Positions 37,812 to 48,461 are shown, counted from the stretch's first letter. The stretch: DNA of 64,000 bases from Microcaldota archaeon (GCA_021798935.1 JAJZBL010000001.1:62001-126000), one strand, 5' to 3'. The notes: generated by a model from the letters alone, not told the origin. Numbers and translations: made by a program.

Positions 37812-39143
37812 ATGAAGATAGGCATTGTATCTGATATGCACTTAGGGTATAGCAGATTTGAAGAAGATGCTTATAGGCAAGCAAAATTTGCATTGTCAAA
37901 AGCAGCCTCAATGTCAGATGCCATACTTATGCCTGGAGACATATTTGATTTCAGGTTTCCGAAACCAAATATAATAGCGCAGGCAATAAAAATCCTCAGG
38001 CCACTTATGGAAAAGGAATGGCCCGCAAAAATAGACTCATTTAATGGTGCAAATAACATATATACATCAATCCCAATACTCGCGATTCCAGGTACACATG
38101 AAAGAACAGCGGTCGGGAAAGAAAATCCTTTAAATCTATTAAGCCTTGCAGGAATTGTGGCTGATATAAGTGAGGGTACTGCAATAATAAGCAAAGGCGA
38201 AGAAAAGGTTGCTATTTACGGATTAGGGGGAATATCTGATGATAGAGTTAAGGATAAGCTTAAAGAGCTTGACCCAAAACCTGTAAAAGGAATGTTCAAC
38301 ATATTCGTTATGCATCAATCTGTATACGAATTTATGCCATTCAGCACAGATTTTCTGAAGCTGGAGGATTTGCCTGAAGGATTTGATTTATACATAAATG
38401 GACACATACATAATAGGATTGAAGGTAAGGCTCATGGCAAGCTTTTCCTAATACCTGGAAGTACGGTGCTTACACAACTGAAGGAGTCAGAGCAGGAGCC
38501 TAAAGGTTTTATACTGTATGATACAGAATCAAATAGCCACCAATTTATAAACATACCATCGAGACCATTTATGATGAAAACATTAGAATTCAGCAAGTCT
38601 AGTTCTGATTATGTTTATAAAAAGTGCGATGGTGCTATAGATGACCTACTGAACAATTACAATAGCAGGCAGGATCTGCCAACAGAAGGTAGCCTAACAA
38701 AACCAATGAAGCCTATAATAAGGCTAGTCTTAGAGGGGACAATAGAGTCTGGAACTTCTGTATCAAGCTTGAATCTCCGTTCATTAATAAGCAAGTATAC
38801 TGATTCCGCCCATGTTGAAATAGATTCAAAGCTCTCAAGCGAGAGTTTAGAGGAGGAATTAAGCTTAGTAAGAAGCGGCCAATCTGATAATCTATCTATA
38901 AAGGATTTAGGGATGGAGCTGCTCAAAAAGAATTCTGAAACTCTTAATATTAAAAATTTAGATATAATCAGTCTTTTTGAAATGCTCGATGAAGATATTG
39001 CCCCTAGCAAAAAACAAGAGATATCAGAAAAAGTTATGAAATTATTCAGCGATAAAGAATCAAAAGACAAAGAACAATCGAGCAATTTGGATAAAGAATT
39101 TAAAACAGAGGATAAAGGAAAAGACCAAACAAAGCTTTTCTAA
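37812..39143 (+). CDS. mre11: Mre11-like metallophosphoesterase/nuclease
   Basis: MKIGIVSDMHLGYSRFEEDAYRQA, MPGDIFDF, FVMHQS, INGHIHNR. Confidence 0.85.
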   Translation: MKIGIVSDMHLGYSRFEEDAYRQAKFALSKAASMSDAILMPGDIFDFRFPKPNIIAQAIKILRPLMEKEWPAKIDSFNGANNIYTSIPILAIPGTHERTAVGKENPLNLLSLAGIVADISEGTAIISKGEEKVAIYGLGGISDDRVKDKLKELDPKPVKGMFNIFVMHQSVYEFMPFSTDFLKLEDLPEGFDLYINGHIHNRIEGKAHGKLFLIPGSTVLTQLKESEQEPKGFILYDTESNSHQFINIPSRPFMMKTLEFSKSSSDYVYKKCDGAIDDLLNNYNSRQDLPTEGSLTKPMKPIIRLVLEGTIESGTSVSSLNLRSLISKYTDSAHVEIDSKLSSESLEEELSLVRSGQSDNLSIKDLGMELLKKNSETLNIKNLDIISLFEMLDEDIAPSKKQEISEKVMKLFSDKESKDKEQSSNLDKEFKTEDKGKDQTKLF

Positions 39144-39152
39144 TTAAAGCAA

Positions 39153-39383
39153 TTACTCTTTCTTATTTGATATTCCTAAAGTTTTATTAAGCAATTCCTT
39201 ATTATTGATATCTATCTTCGTATTTAAGAATTCAAGATGCCTTATATTGCACCTCCTTGCTTTGGGCCTTTTGGATGTAACTATGCTTACAAAGCCGTCT
39301 TTATCTACTGAAGTAATTACTGCTGCGCTTCCTGCATCCCTGCCAAACTTCTTTACACATACTCTGCCTACTTCTACTAACAT
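39153..39383 (-). CDS. rpl14e: 50S ribosomal protein L14e
   Basis: VEVGRVCVKKFGRDAGSAAVI, KARRCNIRHLEFL. Confidence 0.88.
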   Translation of the reverse strand: MLVEVGRVCVKKFGRDAGSAAVITSVDKDGFVSIVTSKRPKARRCNIRHLEFLNTKIDINNKELLNKTLGISNKKE

Positions 39384-39432
39384 TTATATCATCTTTCAAA
39401 CTTTTAAACACGAATAGCAACTGCAGAAGAGA

Positions 39433-39756
39433 TCAATGTGAAACAAGTTGCAAAACAAAAGCCTTCTCTTTTATTCCTATATCATCAAGCTTCATGTCTC
39501 CCTGTTCAATGCGGCTTCTCATTGTGACTATTTTTGCTGTACAATTGGCACAAAGCACCCCACCAAACAGCCTGCTATTTGTTCTTCTGCTACGTCCTCC
39601 TTTGAGATCCTGATCTATTCCATTCAGCTCTACTCCACACAATCCGCAATGTGGAAGCGAATTTTTCTTTCTTTCATAATGTACAACTACCTTGCCAGTA
39701 CTTGTAACTCTTTTCAACTTTCTAAAACTGTGGGATCTATGCATTGGTTTTGGCAT
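39433..39756 (-). CDS. rpl34e: 50S ribosomal protein L34e
   Basis: MPKPMHRSHSFRKLKRVTSTGKVVVHYERKK, CGLCG...LCANC. Confidence 0.9.
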   Translation of the reverse strand: MPKPMHRSHSFRKLKRVTSTGKVVVHYERKKNSLPHCGLCGVELNGIDQDLKGGRSRRTNSRLFGGVLCANCTAKIVTMRSRIEQGDMKLDDIGIKEKAFVLQLVSH

Positions 39757-39822
39757 CTTTAACACCTTAATTAAATAGAATTGCAAACATAATTTAATTG
39801 TAACAATATATATTTATTTCCC

Positions 39823-40323
39823 TTAAATCTCATTTTTTATCCTTTCTTCAAGCTTTTTGATATTCTTTCTATCTCTTATTGACATGTATATTGCTACTAT
39901 AATACCTAATATAAAGATAGTTGCCCAAAATAAAGTATGGTAATTCAAGGGCATTATAAAGTTTACCGTAGCAGTTAAGTAATTTGGAGCTATTGCCTTA
40001 TATACGTAAGGCAGGATAAAGTAATAAATCGCTAAGAACAATATCAATGAGGGGATAGCAGATTTCATAGAGAAGCTCATATTCTCACCCATCAAAGGCA
40101 TCATCTCTTTCTGTTTGTTCATTAGATCCTCTTGTGAAGCATTATTCTTTACCATATCTTTCATTTCACCTTGGAACTTTTTCATTTTCATTTGGCTTCT
40201 ATACATCTTTTCTTCATCTATGAAGACCTTACGCTGCAAATATATACTTACGAATACATCTATAATCCCTATCGCTATAACGATTAATACTGCATACAGA
40301 GGCATAGCCACCAAATTTATCAC
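39823..40323 (-). CDS. DUF106/EMC3-like membrane insertase family
   Basis: N-terminal TM, MKMKKFQGEMKDM coiled coil, QKEMMPLMGENMSF, C-terminal TMs; adjacent to adkA. Confidence 0.8.
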   Translation of the reverse strand: MINLVAMPLYAVLIVIAIGIIDVFVSIYLQRKVFIDEEKMYRSQMKMKKFQGEMKDMVKNNASQEDLMNKQKEMMPLMGENMSFSMKSAIPSLILFLAIYYFILPYVYKAIAPNYLTATVNFIMPLNYHTLFWATIFILGIIVAIYMSIRDRKNIKKLEERIKNEI

Positions 40324-40904
40324 TACTGTTCCAAATCTATCAAATCCAATACCTGTTTCATCCTGCTTATTGATTCAGCAACTTTATTGTGCTGGTTATT
40401 TACCATATATACAGGTATATTCAAATAAGACATATAAAAGCTTAATGTTGAAATGTTGAATTCCCTTTGCACTTTGAGCATATACTCATCATCGGCTTCT
40501 CTTTTTCTTGTCTTATCAAGGCTTCTCCTATATAATATTTCTTCAGGAGAAGCATCTATATAAATTACACTTCTAACAAGTTTCATAAATTTTGATTCAT
40601 AAGGGAGCCCGGTTATAAATTTTCCCTCTCTTTCTATACTAGAATGCGTATCAACCAAAATTTTACCTTCCATGCCAATTATAATTTCAAATGTCCTATC
40701 TCTTATCTGATCTATCTCTTTTTCCTTTAAGTATCTTATCTTATCTCTATCAATATTTTCTTTATAAATTTCTTCTGTAGCTTTTTTCATTACTGTGCCT
40801 ACATTTACATATTTATAATCCTTGTAACCTTCAACGCCATCTAAAATGGTCGTTTTCCCACTGCCAGGTATGCCAAGAACCAATATTATTTTTTTATTTT
40901 CCAT
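40323..40904 (-). CDS. adkA: archaeal adenylate kinase
   Basis: ILVLGIPGSGKTTI, VNVGTVM, ILVDTHSSI. Confidence 0.88.
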   Translation of the reverse strand: MENKKIILVLGIPGSGKTTILDGVEGYKDYKYVNVGTVMKKATEEIYKENIDRDKIRYLKEKEIDQIRDRTFEIIIGMEGKILVDTHSSIEREGKFITGLPYESKFMKLVRSVIYIDASPEEILYRRSLDKTRKREADDEYMLKVQREFNISTLSFYMSYLNIPVYMVNNQHNKVAESISRMKQVLDLIDLEQ

Positions 40905-40965
40905 AATATCAAAGAAAATTAGCACACAAAAACTTAAAAAACTTCAAAAAATTAAAAATTTAAAT

Positions 40966-42621
40966 TTACTCCATTGGCTCTCCCATTCCTCCTTGTGGCA
41001 TTCCAGCGCCTCCAGGACCGCCTTTGCTCTTGGAGCTTATCATATCGTCTATCCTTAATATCATTTCTGCTGCTTCGCTTGCACTATATATTTCTTGTAC
41101 CTTCATTTTTGTAGGTTCTACAACTCCTGCTTCAAGCATGTTGTTGATAGCCCCTTTATAGACGTCTACACCATAAGATTTTCCTTCATTGTTTTTATGT
41201 TTGCTCCTTATCTGTACTATAGTATCTATAGGATCCATTCCTGCAGATTGTGCAAGGACCTCTGGTATCTGTTCAAGAGCATCTGCAAATTTCTGTATTG
41301 CAAGCTGCTCTCTGCCACCTATCTCACTTGCATAAGCTCTAAGCTGCTCAGCAACCTCTGTTTCGGTAGAGCCGCCCCCAACCACATATCTGCCATCTTC
41401 AATTGCAGTTGTTAGTGCGCCAAGAAGGTCAGTTATCGAACGTTCAACTTCATCTATAACCTGCTGTGATCCTCCCCTTATGAATATACTGACGCTTTTA
41501 GGGTCTTTGCATTTTTCTACAAATATCATCTGCTCTCCGCTGATCTTTCTCTCTTCTATTACACCTGCGAAACCAAGGTCGTTTGCATTCAAGTCATCAA
41601 GGCTTGTTACCATCTTGGCACCAGTGGCTTTTGCAAGTTTCTCCATATCACTTCTCTTTATCCTTCTTACCGCCATTATACCTGCTTTTGCCATATAATG
41701 CTGGGCGACATCGTCTATTCCTTTTTGGGTGAATACTACATTTGCACCGCTCTTTGAGATTCTATCTACCATTTCCTTGAGCATCTTTTCCTCCTGCTGT
41801 AAGAATGATTGCATCTGTTCAGGAGATGTTATCTCTATTCTGGCATCCGTCTCTGTTTTTTCTATTTCAAGAGCTACATCCAAAAGTGCTATCTTGCCAT
41901 CAGTTATCTTCTTAGGCATCTGAGGATGTGCGACTTCCTTATCTATGAGAACACCTTTTATAAGTTCGGTGTTTGCCACATTTGCTCCTGCTTTCTTCTC
42001 GACTTTTATGAAGTCCTTATCTACATAAATCTTACCTTCTGAGTCCTTAGTCATAACCTGCTTTATTGCATCTATTGCAATCTCTGTGATATGTTTCTTT
42101 GTTTCCTCATTTCCTATGTTCTTTGAACCTTCGGCAACCATTCCTATCTTTTCTAATGTTGCTGTATCATTAATGTCTATTTTTTTGGAAATTTTATTCA
42201 ATACTTCTTCAGCCTTTTCAGCTGCCATCTTGTATCCTCTTATTATTATGGTTGGGTGTATTCCTTGCTCTATCAAATCATCTGCACCTTTTAAGAAAGA
42301 TCCTGCCATTATAATAACGCTTGTAGTCCCATCTCCAACCTCAGTATCCTGTGTTTTAGCCACGTTAACCATTATCTTTGCCACTGGGTGTTCTACATTC
42401 ATTTCTTCTAAGATGGTTGCACCATCGTTAGTTATAGTAATATCTCCAAGATCACTGACAAGCATTTTGTCCATACCTTTTGGGCCTAATGTCGTTTTTA
42501 CTGCATTTGCCACTGCCACAGCAACTGCTATATTTGTTCTCTGTGCATCTCTTCCAACTAGCCTGTCTGATCCTTCAGGTAATAACAATACTCTTTGTCC
42601 ATTGAAATTATTTTCTGCCAT
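40966..42621 (-). CDS. thsA: thermosome subunit (group II chaperonin)
   Basis: GPKGMDKMLVSDLGDITITNDGATILEEM, VGDGTTS, GGG. Confidence 0.97.
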   Translation of the reverse strand: MAENNFNGQRVLLLPEGSDRLVGRDAQRTNIAVAVAVANAVKTTLGPKGMDKMLVSDLGDITITNDGATILEEMNVEHPVAKIMVNVAKTQDTEVGDGTTSVIIMAGSFLKGADDLIEQGIHPTIIIRGYKMAAEKAEEVLNKISKKIDINDTATLEKIGMVAEGSKNIGNEETKKHITEIAIDAIKQVMTKDSEGKIYVDKDFIKVEKKAGANVANTELIKGVLIDKEVAHPQMPKKITDGKIALLDVALEIEKTETDARIEITSPEQMQSFLQQEEKMLKEMVDRISKSGANVVFTQKGIDDVAQHYMAKAGIMAVRRIKRSDMEKLAKATGAKMVTSLDDLNANDLGFAGVIEERKISGEQMIFVEKCKDPKSVSIFIRGGSQQVIDEVERSITDLLGALTTAIEDGRYVVGGGSTETEVAEQLRAYASEIGGREQLAIQKFADALEQIPEVLAQSAGMDPIDTIVQIRSKHKNNEGKSYGVDVYKGAINNMLEAGVVEPTKMKVQEIYSASEAAEMILRIDDMISSKSKGGPGGAGMPQGGMGEPME

Positions 42622-42838
42622 TTATTCACCCATTATATATTAAAGCATTAGATAAAACTATAATACGTACAAAATAATATAGTACAAAAAAATATTTAAA
42701 CTTTCTTAAAATAGAAAGAAATGCTACTTTCTTTCCTTTTCTATTTAAATATGCATAAGTTATCTGCATTTTAGAATTTGATTTTATAAACTGAAATAAA
42801 CCAAATTTGTTAATTTTTATTAATCGATTATACAAAAA

Positions 42839-43645
42839 TCATTCTATCTTGAGGTTCTTTAATATTTCAGAATATTCTGCTTTTATCTTTTCATCGGATT
42901 CAACAGCTATTTTAGCGTTATCACCAAAATTGTTAAATTTTTCATCGTATTCTATAAAACCTAGGAATTTTGTATTGAGTTTCGAGACTACTCCCTTAGT
43001 TGATTCACTCTCTCCATTCTTTGACATATTCTCGATAACACCCAAAATTGGCACATTCAACCTTTTTGCCATTAAGCCAGACCTTATTGAATTTATACCT
43101 GCAATAACCTGTGGCGTTGTCACCATTATAAATCCATCTAAATCGATAAGTTGCATTATTGATAAGGGTGCATCTGATGTGCCTGGTGGCAAGTCTATTA
43201 TCAAATAATCAAGTTCACCCCACATTGTGTTTAATAAAAAGTCATCAATCATTTTTGCTATAATTGGACCCCTCCATATTATAGGTTTATCTATATCCCC
43301 TACAAGCATGCCTGTTGATGATATCTCTAATCCATCCTTGTGGTAAGTACTTATAGGAAGGTGTACTGCATTAATCTTCTCGGTTATGCCTAAGAATAGA
43401 GGTATATTCGGAGTATCTATATCTGCATCCAATAAACCTACTTTATAACCCATATCCCTTAAGGCATAAGCAAGATTTATTGAGATGGTAGTCTTTCCTA
43501 CTCCTCCTTTAGCGCTATAGACACCTATTTTATGGTGTATATTTTTCAGTTTTTTCTTTATTGCTTGTTTCTTGCTAAGCACTCCAGCAAATGAAGGATG
43601 TAAAGATATTGTTTTATCCTCTTGATTGTTTATCAAATCTGACAT
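42839..43645 (-). CDS. Mrp/NBP35 family ATPase
   Basis: IGVYSAKGGVGKTTISINLAYAL, DYLIIDLPPGTSDAPLS. Confidence 0.93.
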   Translation of the reverse strand: MSDLINNQEDKTISLHPSFAGVLSKKQAIKKKLKNIHHKIGVYSAKGGVGKTTISINLAYALRDMGYKVGLLDADIDTPNIPLFLGITEKINAVHLPISTYHKDGLEISSTGMLVGDIDKPIIWRGPIIAKMIDDFLLNTMWGELDYLIIDLPPGTSDAPLSIMQLIDLDGFIMVTTPQVIAGINSIRSGLMAKRLNVPILGVIENMSKNGESESTKGVVSKLNTKFLGFIEYDEKFNNFGDNAKIAVESDEKIKAEYSEILKNLKIE

Positions 43646-43805
43646 TTAATCATTATAAATTTTGGAACTAAATAATAAATTAAAGCCTACAAATTATTTA
43701 TATTTAAAGCAAAATTAGGTAAATATAACATTTATAAGTAGCAGTGCAATAAAAAGCAAATAAATATTAATATTAGTGCTTTAAAAAGTAATAACAGGTG
43801 TTATA

Positions 43806-44207
43806 ATGAAGATAAGTGATCTCAGAGCAGGAACTGGAAGTGTCAACATAACAGCAACAGTTGTTAGTAAAGAAGACCCACGTGAAGTTAGAACCAAATA
43901 TGGGAAGGAGCTTAAAGTGGCAAATGCAACCTTAAAAGACGAGACAGGCACAATAGCAATCTCACTTTGGGAAAACGATATAGATGCAGTAAACGTAGGA
44001 GACAAGGTAGAAATCTCAAATGGTTACGTAAATGAGTTTAAGGGAAATCTCCAATTATCTACAGGGAGAAATGGAAAAATCTCGGTAATCGGAAAAGGAG
44101 ATGAAGCAGCAGAATCCAGCGAATCAGATGAAATGAGTGATGATTCTTCTCCAGCAGAGACTGACGATTTGAACCCAGATTTGGGATCTGATGATACAGA
44201 TCTATAA
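43806..44207 (+). CDS. ssb: single OB-fold ssDNA-binding protein with acidic tail
   Basis: ISDLRAGTGSVNITATVVSKEDPREVRTKYGKELKVANATLKDETGTIAISLWENDI plus Asp/Ser-rich C-terminus. Confidence 0.88.
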   Translation: MKISDLRAGTGSVNITATVVSKEDPREVRTKYGKELKVANATLKDETGTIAISLWENDIDAVNVGDKVEISNGYVNEFKGNLQLSTGRNGKISVIGKGDEAAESSESDEMSDDSSPAETDDLNPDLGSDDTDL

Positions 44208-44292
44208 TCCTTTTAAGCTTTAGGAAAAGATCGTTATTAAATTCGATTAAGAATAACTGGGTGTTTGTTTTTATATTTTATAATTTGTGACT

Positions 44293-44312
44293 TTACTGCT
44301 CTAAAGCAGTAA
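44293..44312. terminator. 8-bp hairpin between convergent genes
   Basis: TTACTGCT-CTAA-AGCAGTAA. Confidence 0.35.
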
Positions 44313-44363
44313 TATATCTACAAGAAATAAAAGTAAACGTAATATCTAAACATAAATCAGCGA

Positions 44364-45476
44364 TTAAATTTTTTTCTTTATGCGCTGTTTGGCAGTATTT
44401 ATACTATCTACTAATCCTTCTTTTATTACATCTTTATTTGTCCAGTATCTAAAGGTGTAAATCAAGAAAACTCCTCCAATTATGACCCCAAACCAAAGAG
44501 TTGCAAACCGGAACATTATGGTAACTGCAGAACTTACATTTAGATTAAGAGAGAACAAAGCTGATATAAGCGCCACTAAAGATCCATCAGTAACTCCCAA
44601 GTTTCCAGGTATTCCTGTGATCATTCCAAATATTGTTGATGATGTTGCAATGAATATCGTCTCTATAACAGGTAAGGAAACTTTTATATGGGCAGCTAAA
44701 AGGGAGAAATAAAGGGCCGAAGCATTCAGGAATGCTGCTGGTACTGATACTAATATAGATATAGCGTAAGTTTTAGGTGTATTGAGTATACTTTGTGAAG
44801 CAAAATACTCATCTCCATATATATTAAAAAGTTTAAGAAATCTCTCATTTTTTACCATCTTCTTGATTAACCTATAAAACCAGCTATTCAATATGAACAA
44901 GTACGGTAGCAGCAGCAAAATATCTATTGCTAAAACCTCAATCACAAATTTATTGAAATAAAGTGCTGTGAATATCGCCAATATGCCTATTCCTATAAAA
45001 TCTGTAAATATATCCATTGTAACTATTGGAACTATTTTTGTAACCTTCTTTTTTGTAACTCTGTTTAAAGTATAAGCTGCCAAAACTCTACCTAACTTTC
45101 CTGGTGTCAAATCCATAGAATAAAGCGAAAGATAAATTGCCATGCTCTTTTTCTTTGGAACATCAATTCCGGTAACTTTAAGATAATAATTCCATTTTAT
45201 GAACCGTATAAGGTAACTAAATAAAACTGCAATAAAAGCAAGGGAATATAGATATAGGTTGGAATTTAGTATAATACCTGAGACTTTGCCAATCCCGCCT
45301 ATATAGGCAATTATAAAGAATATCAAAAAGCTAGCTAAAAATCCAGCTCCAACAAAATACATCAGTTTTTTCATCAAGCGCAGGTAGTCCTCTTCATCAA
45401 GACTTTGGATATGCAAGATAGTATACCAAATAGATTTTTTCTTTTTTGCATCTTTTCCATCTAAGTCTTCCATCAA
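44364..45476 (-). CDS. lysylphosphatidylglycerol synthase TM-like (UPF0104) flippase-type membrane protein
   Basis: SLYSMDLTPGKLGRVLAAYTLNRV, GIPGNLGVTDGSLVALIS. Confidence 0.82.
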   Translation of the reverse strand: MMEDLDGKDAKKKKSIWYTILHIQSLDEEDYLRLMKKLMYFVGAGFLASFLIFFIIAYIGGIGKVSGIILNSNLYLYSLAFIAVLFSYLIRFIKWNYYLKVTGIDVPKKKSMAIYLSLYSMDLTPGKLGRVLAAYTLNRVTKKKVTKIVPIVTMDIFTDFIGIGILAIFTALYFNKFVIEVLAIDILLLLPYLFILNSWFYRLIKKMVKNERFLKLFNIYGDEYFASQSILNTPKTYAISILVSVPAAFLNASALYFSLLAAHIKVSLPVIETIFIATSSTIFGMITGIPGNLGVTDGSLVALISALFSLNLNVSSAVTIMFRFATLWFGVIIGGVFLIYTFRYWTNKDVIKEGLVDSINTAKQRIKKKI

Positions 45477-45477
45477 A

Positions 45478-46629
45478 TCAAAACCTCAAACTACCCTCAA
45501 ATAATTCTTCGTATTCCTTTGCTATTTTATCCCAATTATGGTACTTAATCATTCTTTCCCTGCCTTTAATAAGCAATTCCTTATCAAATCCATTATCTAT
45601 TATTTTCTTTAATTCCAAGTATATTCTTCGTGAATTCTCACTTGGAAAGTAAATCCCACAGTTACCCATCATTTCTGGTATACCCCCTATACGTGTAGCC
45701 ATTGAAGGGATCTCACTGGATAATGCTTCTAACAATGCCATCCCTGCAGGTTCATAAAGTGAGGGGAATACAAATACATCTGCGGCATTGTAATAGTATG
45801 GCAAAAACTCTTCTGGTATCCCGCTTATAATTCTGAAGTTTTCATACATTCCATGCATTTTTGCAAATCTTGCGAACTTATTATAAAGGGGCCCATTCCC
45901 TATAAGTGTTAATTTTACATCGTAATTGTCTTTTAACAAATCAGAAACTGCCTTTATCAGATAAATTTGGCCTTTCTGTGTAACTAGCCTACCATTATTA
46001 AGGACATTTATGCCTGTTTCATAGTAATCTGATTTTATCCTTTTTACTATTTTATTATTTTTGCTTCTGGGCCTAAATTGCTTGAAATTAACACCATTAT
46101 ATATCACCCGTGACCTACTTATATCCTCTTTTGGTACTGTTGACTTAATTGCATCCTTTGATACTGCAGTTATTATATCTGAGTTATGTATTAGTTTCTT
46201 GCCCCAACCATAATCATAAAGATATCCAAAGTTGTCAGTAGCAGAATCTATATTTTTAGGGGTAGAGTTATGTATTGTTATAGCTATTTTTTTATTCATA
46301 TCCTTAATAGTCTTTAATGTTGAATAAAAATATTGGAACCTGTTGTTTATATGATATAAGTCAGCACCTACCTTCTTCAGTGTTTCATCTATGTTATGCA
46401 TGAAAACAAAAGGCATTGGCGCTTTCGGTATATATAAAAAATCAGATTTTAATCTAATAACTCTTATGCCCGATATTATATCTTCAAAATCTGTTCTGTA
46501 ATTTTTTGGTGCAGATGTCACCACAGTAACTTCATTCTTCTTAGCCAGCCTACGGTAAACTTCGAACAAAACTTTCTCTGTACCCCCTTTATATGGGTAG
46601 AAAAAAGGATTTAATACACAAATTTTCAC
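45478..46629 (-). CDS. glycosyltransferase (GT4-like)
   Basis: NPFFYPYKGGTEKVLFE, VFVFPSLYEPAGMALLEALSSEIPSMATRIGGIPEM. Confidence 0.93.
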   Translation of the reverse strand: MKICVLNPFFYPYKGGTEKVLFEVYRRLAKKNEVTVVTSAPKNYRTDFEDIISGIRVIRLKSDFLYIPKAPMPFVFMHNIDETLKKVGADLYHINNRFQYFYSTLKTIKDMNKKIAITIHNSTPKNIDSATDNFGYLYDYGWGKKLIHNSDIITAVSKDAIKSTVPKEDISRSRVIYNGVNFKQFRPRSKNNKIVKRIKSDYYETGINVLNNGRLVTQKGQIYLIKAVSDLLKDNYDVKLTLIGNGPLYNKFARFAKMHGMYENFRIISGIPEEFLPYYYNAADVFVFPSLYEPAGMALLEALSSEIPSMATRIGGIPEMMGNCGIYFPSENSRRIYLELKKIIDNGFDKELLIKGRERMIKYHNWDKIAKEYEELFEGSLRF

Positions 46630-46683
46630 TTTATCATCACTTTAGCAAAGACAAGAAGAAAAGCTATAACCGTAATACAGATA

Positions 46684-47544
46684 TCATTCTGCTTTCTCTA
46701 ATCTTAAGATTGAACTGACATAACCGCTTTTGCATACAGGTTCTGTGAAATTTGTGATTTCACATATCTGTGCAGTATAAATATTTGCTAGCCCTATTAT
46801 ATTCTTGGATTGTGTTGTGCTTGGATTGCTTAAGGAGTCTATTATCTCTGACCAGTTCATGTTGTCAATAATTGAAGGCAATATAAGTGATCCAACTTCA
46901 TATGAATAATTGCCAAAATCTATAAAAGGCATCCCACCTCTTGAATCTTGTGGTATAAGTGTGTTGTTTAAATCAAACTTTGAAAAAGTAAGATTTTCTA
47001 ATTTATTAGGGGTCTGCAAAGGTGTGTTAAATCTTGTTGCGATTCCAACCGCTTCAAAGGTTATATCATTGCTTGTATAAGAGGAACCATAAAAAGTGAA
47101 TGTTGGGGTGTTAGGATAAACGTCAGTAGATGATGATACCATGTATGATAGTTTGCTGAAATTTCCAAATCTCATCAATGCCACTATCAATCCCCATCTG
47201 CTGACTGCACAATATGGGCAAAATTGTGCCCCATAATATACCACGGTAGGTTTTCCATTTACCATTGTGATATCCGAGGTGGGCAGGTTAGTTTCAAATG
47301 GGAAAGTCTTTACATATAAGCCAACATCATTTGCAAGTGTGGTATTTTTAGCGATAAGCTGCAATTGTGATAAAGTTGCATTGCTTACTGAAGCATTAAC
47401 CTTAGAAAGCAAGTAGCTTGAATTAGTTCCTTTAGGGGAACTGCTGCTATAAAAATAGGCAGCTACAATTAAAATAATAACAATCAATATAATAATAGCT
47501 AAAGTTGGAGTCTTTAATCTATATTTCTGATTTTCTGATGCCAT
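46684..47544 (-). CDS. DUF929-like membrane-anchored thioredoxin-fold protein
   Basis: N-terminal [28 protein letters not shown]. Confidence 0.82.
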   Translation of the reverse strand: MASENQKYRLKTPTLAIIILIVIILIVAAYFYSSSSPKGTNSSYLLSKVNASVSNATLSQLQLIAKNTTLANDVGLYVKTFPFETNLPTSDITMVNGKPTVVYYGAQFCPYCAVSRWGLIVALMRFGNFSKLSYMVSSSTDVYPNTPTFTFYGSSYTSNDITFEAVGIATRFNTPLQTPNKLENLTFSKFDLNNTLIPQDSRGGMPFIDFGNYSYEVGSLILPSIIDNMNWSEIIDSLSNPSTTQSKNIIGLANIYTAQICEITNFTEPVCKSGYVSSILRLEKAE

Positions 47545-47576
47545 AATAATCTAATCTAAATAAACACTTATAAGCT

Positions 47577-48164
47577 TTACTCTTTTAATGCCAGTTTTGG
47601 AAATATCTTTTTGACAAGGTTGTTGAAGAAACTATTAATCTTGCTTTTAAAGTGTATCACTACATAATAAAGCACTATGCTCAGTGCCATCCCTGCCAAA
47701 ATGTCTGTAAAGTAATGCAACCCCAAGTAAACTCTGCCGAATAGAACCAAGAAAAGCCAGATTATATATAATACTCTTAGGTATTTGTATTTTGAAAGGA
47801 AGAAGCTCAACCCTGTAAGAACACTTGCATGGTTGCTTGGAAAAGAGAATGTTGATTGGCACGAAACTACATTTATCCAATTTAATTCAGATACATTGCA
47901 TGGGCGAGGTTCCCTGACAATTAATTTAATTGCATCGGAAACAAGGTAAAACACTATGCCTGCAACTATAAATGTATATACATTCATATCTTTTTTTGAA
48001 AAATATAGGTACAGAACAAGCAAAGGTATAACAATTAAGAAAGATTTTGCCAAAAGAGCCATAAAGGTGTTAAGGGCTGGGCTTGATATATCTTTCATAA
48101 ACTCAAAAGCCCACACATTAATGTTAATCTTATAAGGTTCAATCAATAATGATAATAAATTCAT
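47577..48164 (-). CDS. PAP2-family phosphatase
   Basis: KLIVREPRPC, SFPSNHAS, GRVYLGLHYFTDILAG. Confidence 0.92.
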   Translation of the reverse strand: MNLLSLLIEPYKININVWAFEFMKDISSPALNTFMALLAKSFLIVIPLLVLYLYFSKKDMNVYTFIVAGIVFYLVSDAIKLIVREPRPCNVSELNWINVVSCQSTFSFPSNHASVLTGLSFFLSKYKYLRVLYIIWLFLVLFGRVYLGLHYFTDILAGMALSIVLYYVVIHFKSKINSFFNNLVKKIFPKLALKE

Positions 48165-48278
48165 AGTTCTAACCTTGGTATTATAAAAATCTAAGTGTAT
48201 TAAATAGATATGCTGCAAATCTATATAAGTTTAAAAAATAGATTTTATAAATATTTGTCATAAAATAATACAACTATT

Positions 48279-48415
48279 GGGGTTATAGCATAACTTGGCA
48301 GTGCAGCAGACTCCAGATATTTATTAGGTATTGAGCGCAAAGCGATGATTAGAATCTGGAAATTTGATAATTATGAAGTAATCTGCCAATCGGGGTTCAA
48401 ATCCCCGTAACCCCA
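48279..48415 (+). tRNA. tRNA-Trp(CCA), 64-nt intron approx 48317-48380
   Basis: GGGGTTA/TAACCCC acceptor, GCAGA/TCTGC stem, CTCCAG then insertion, CGGGGTTCAAATCCCCG T arm. Confidence 0.9.
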
Positions 48416-48461
48416 AATTTATTTAAATTTATGCAGGAATAGATAAAAAATTGCAAATAAC

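Noticed and set aside
41095-42643. Plus-strand ORFs opposite the thermosome gene, including 185 aa at 42086
   Set aside because: Antisense shadow ORFs of a highly conserved chaperonin gene.
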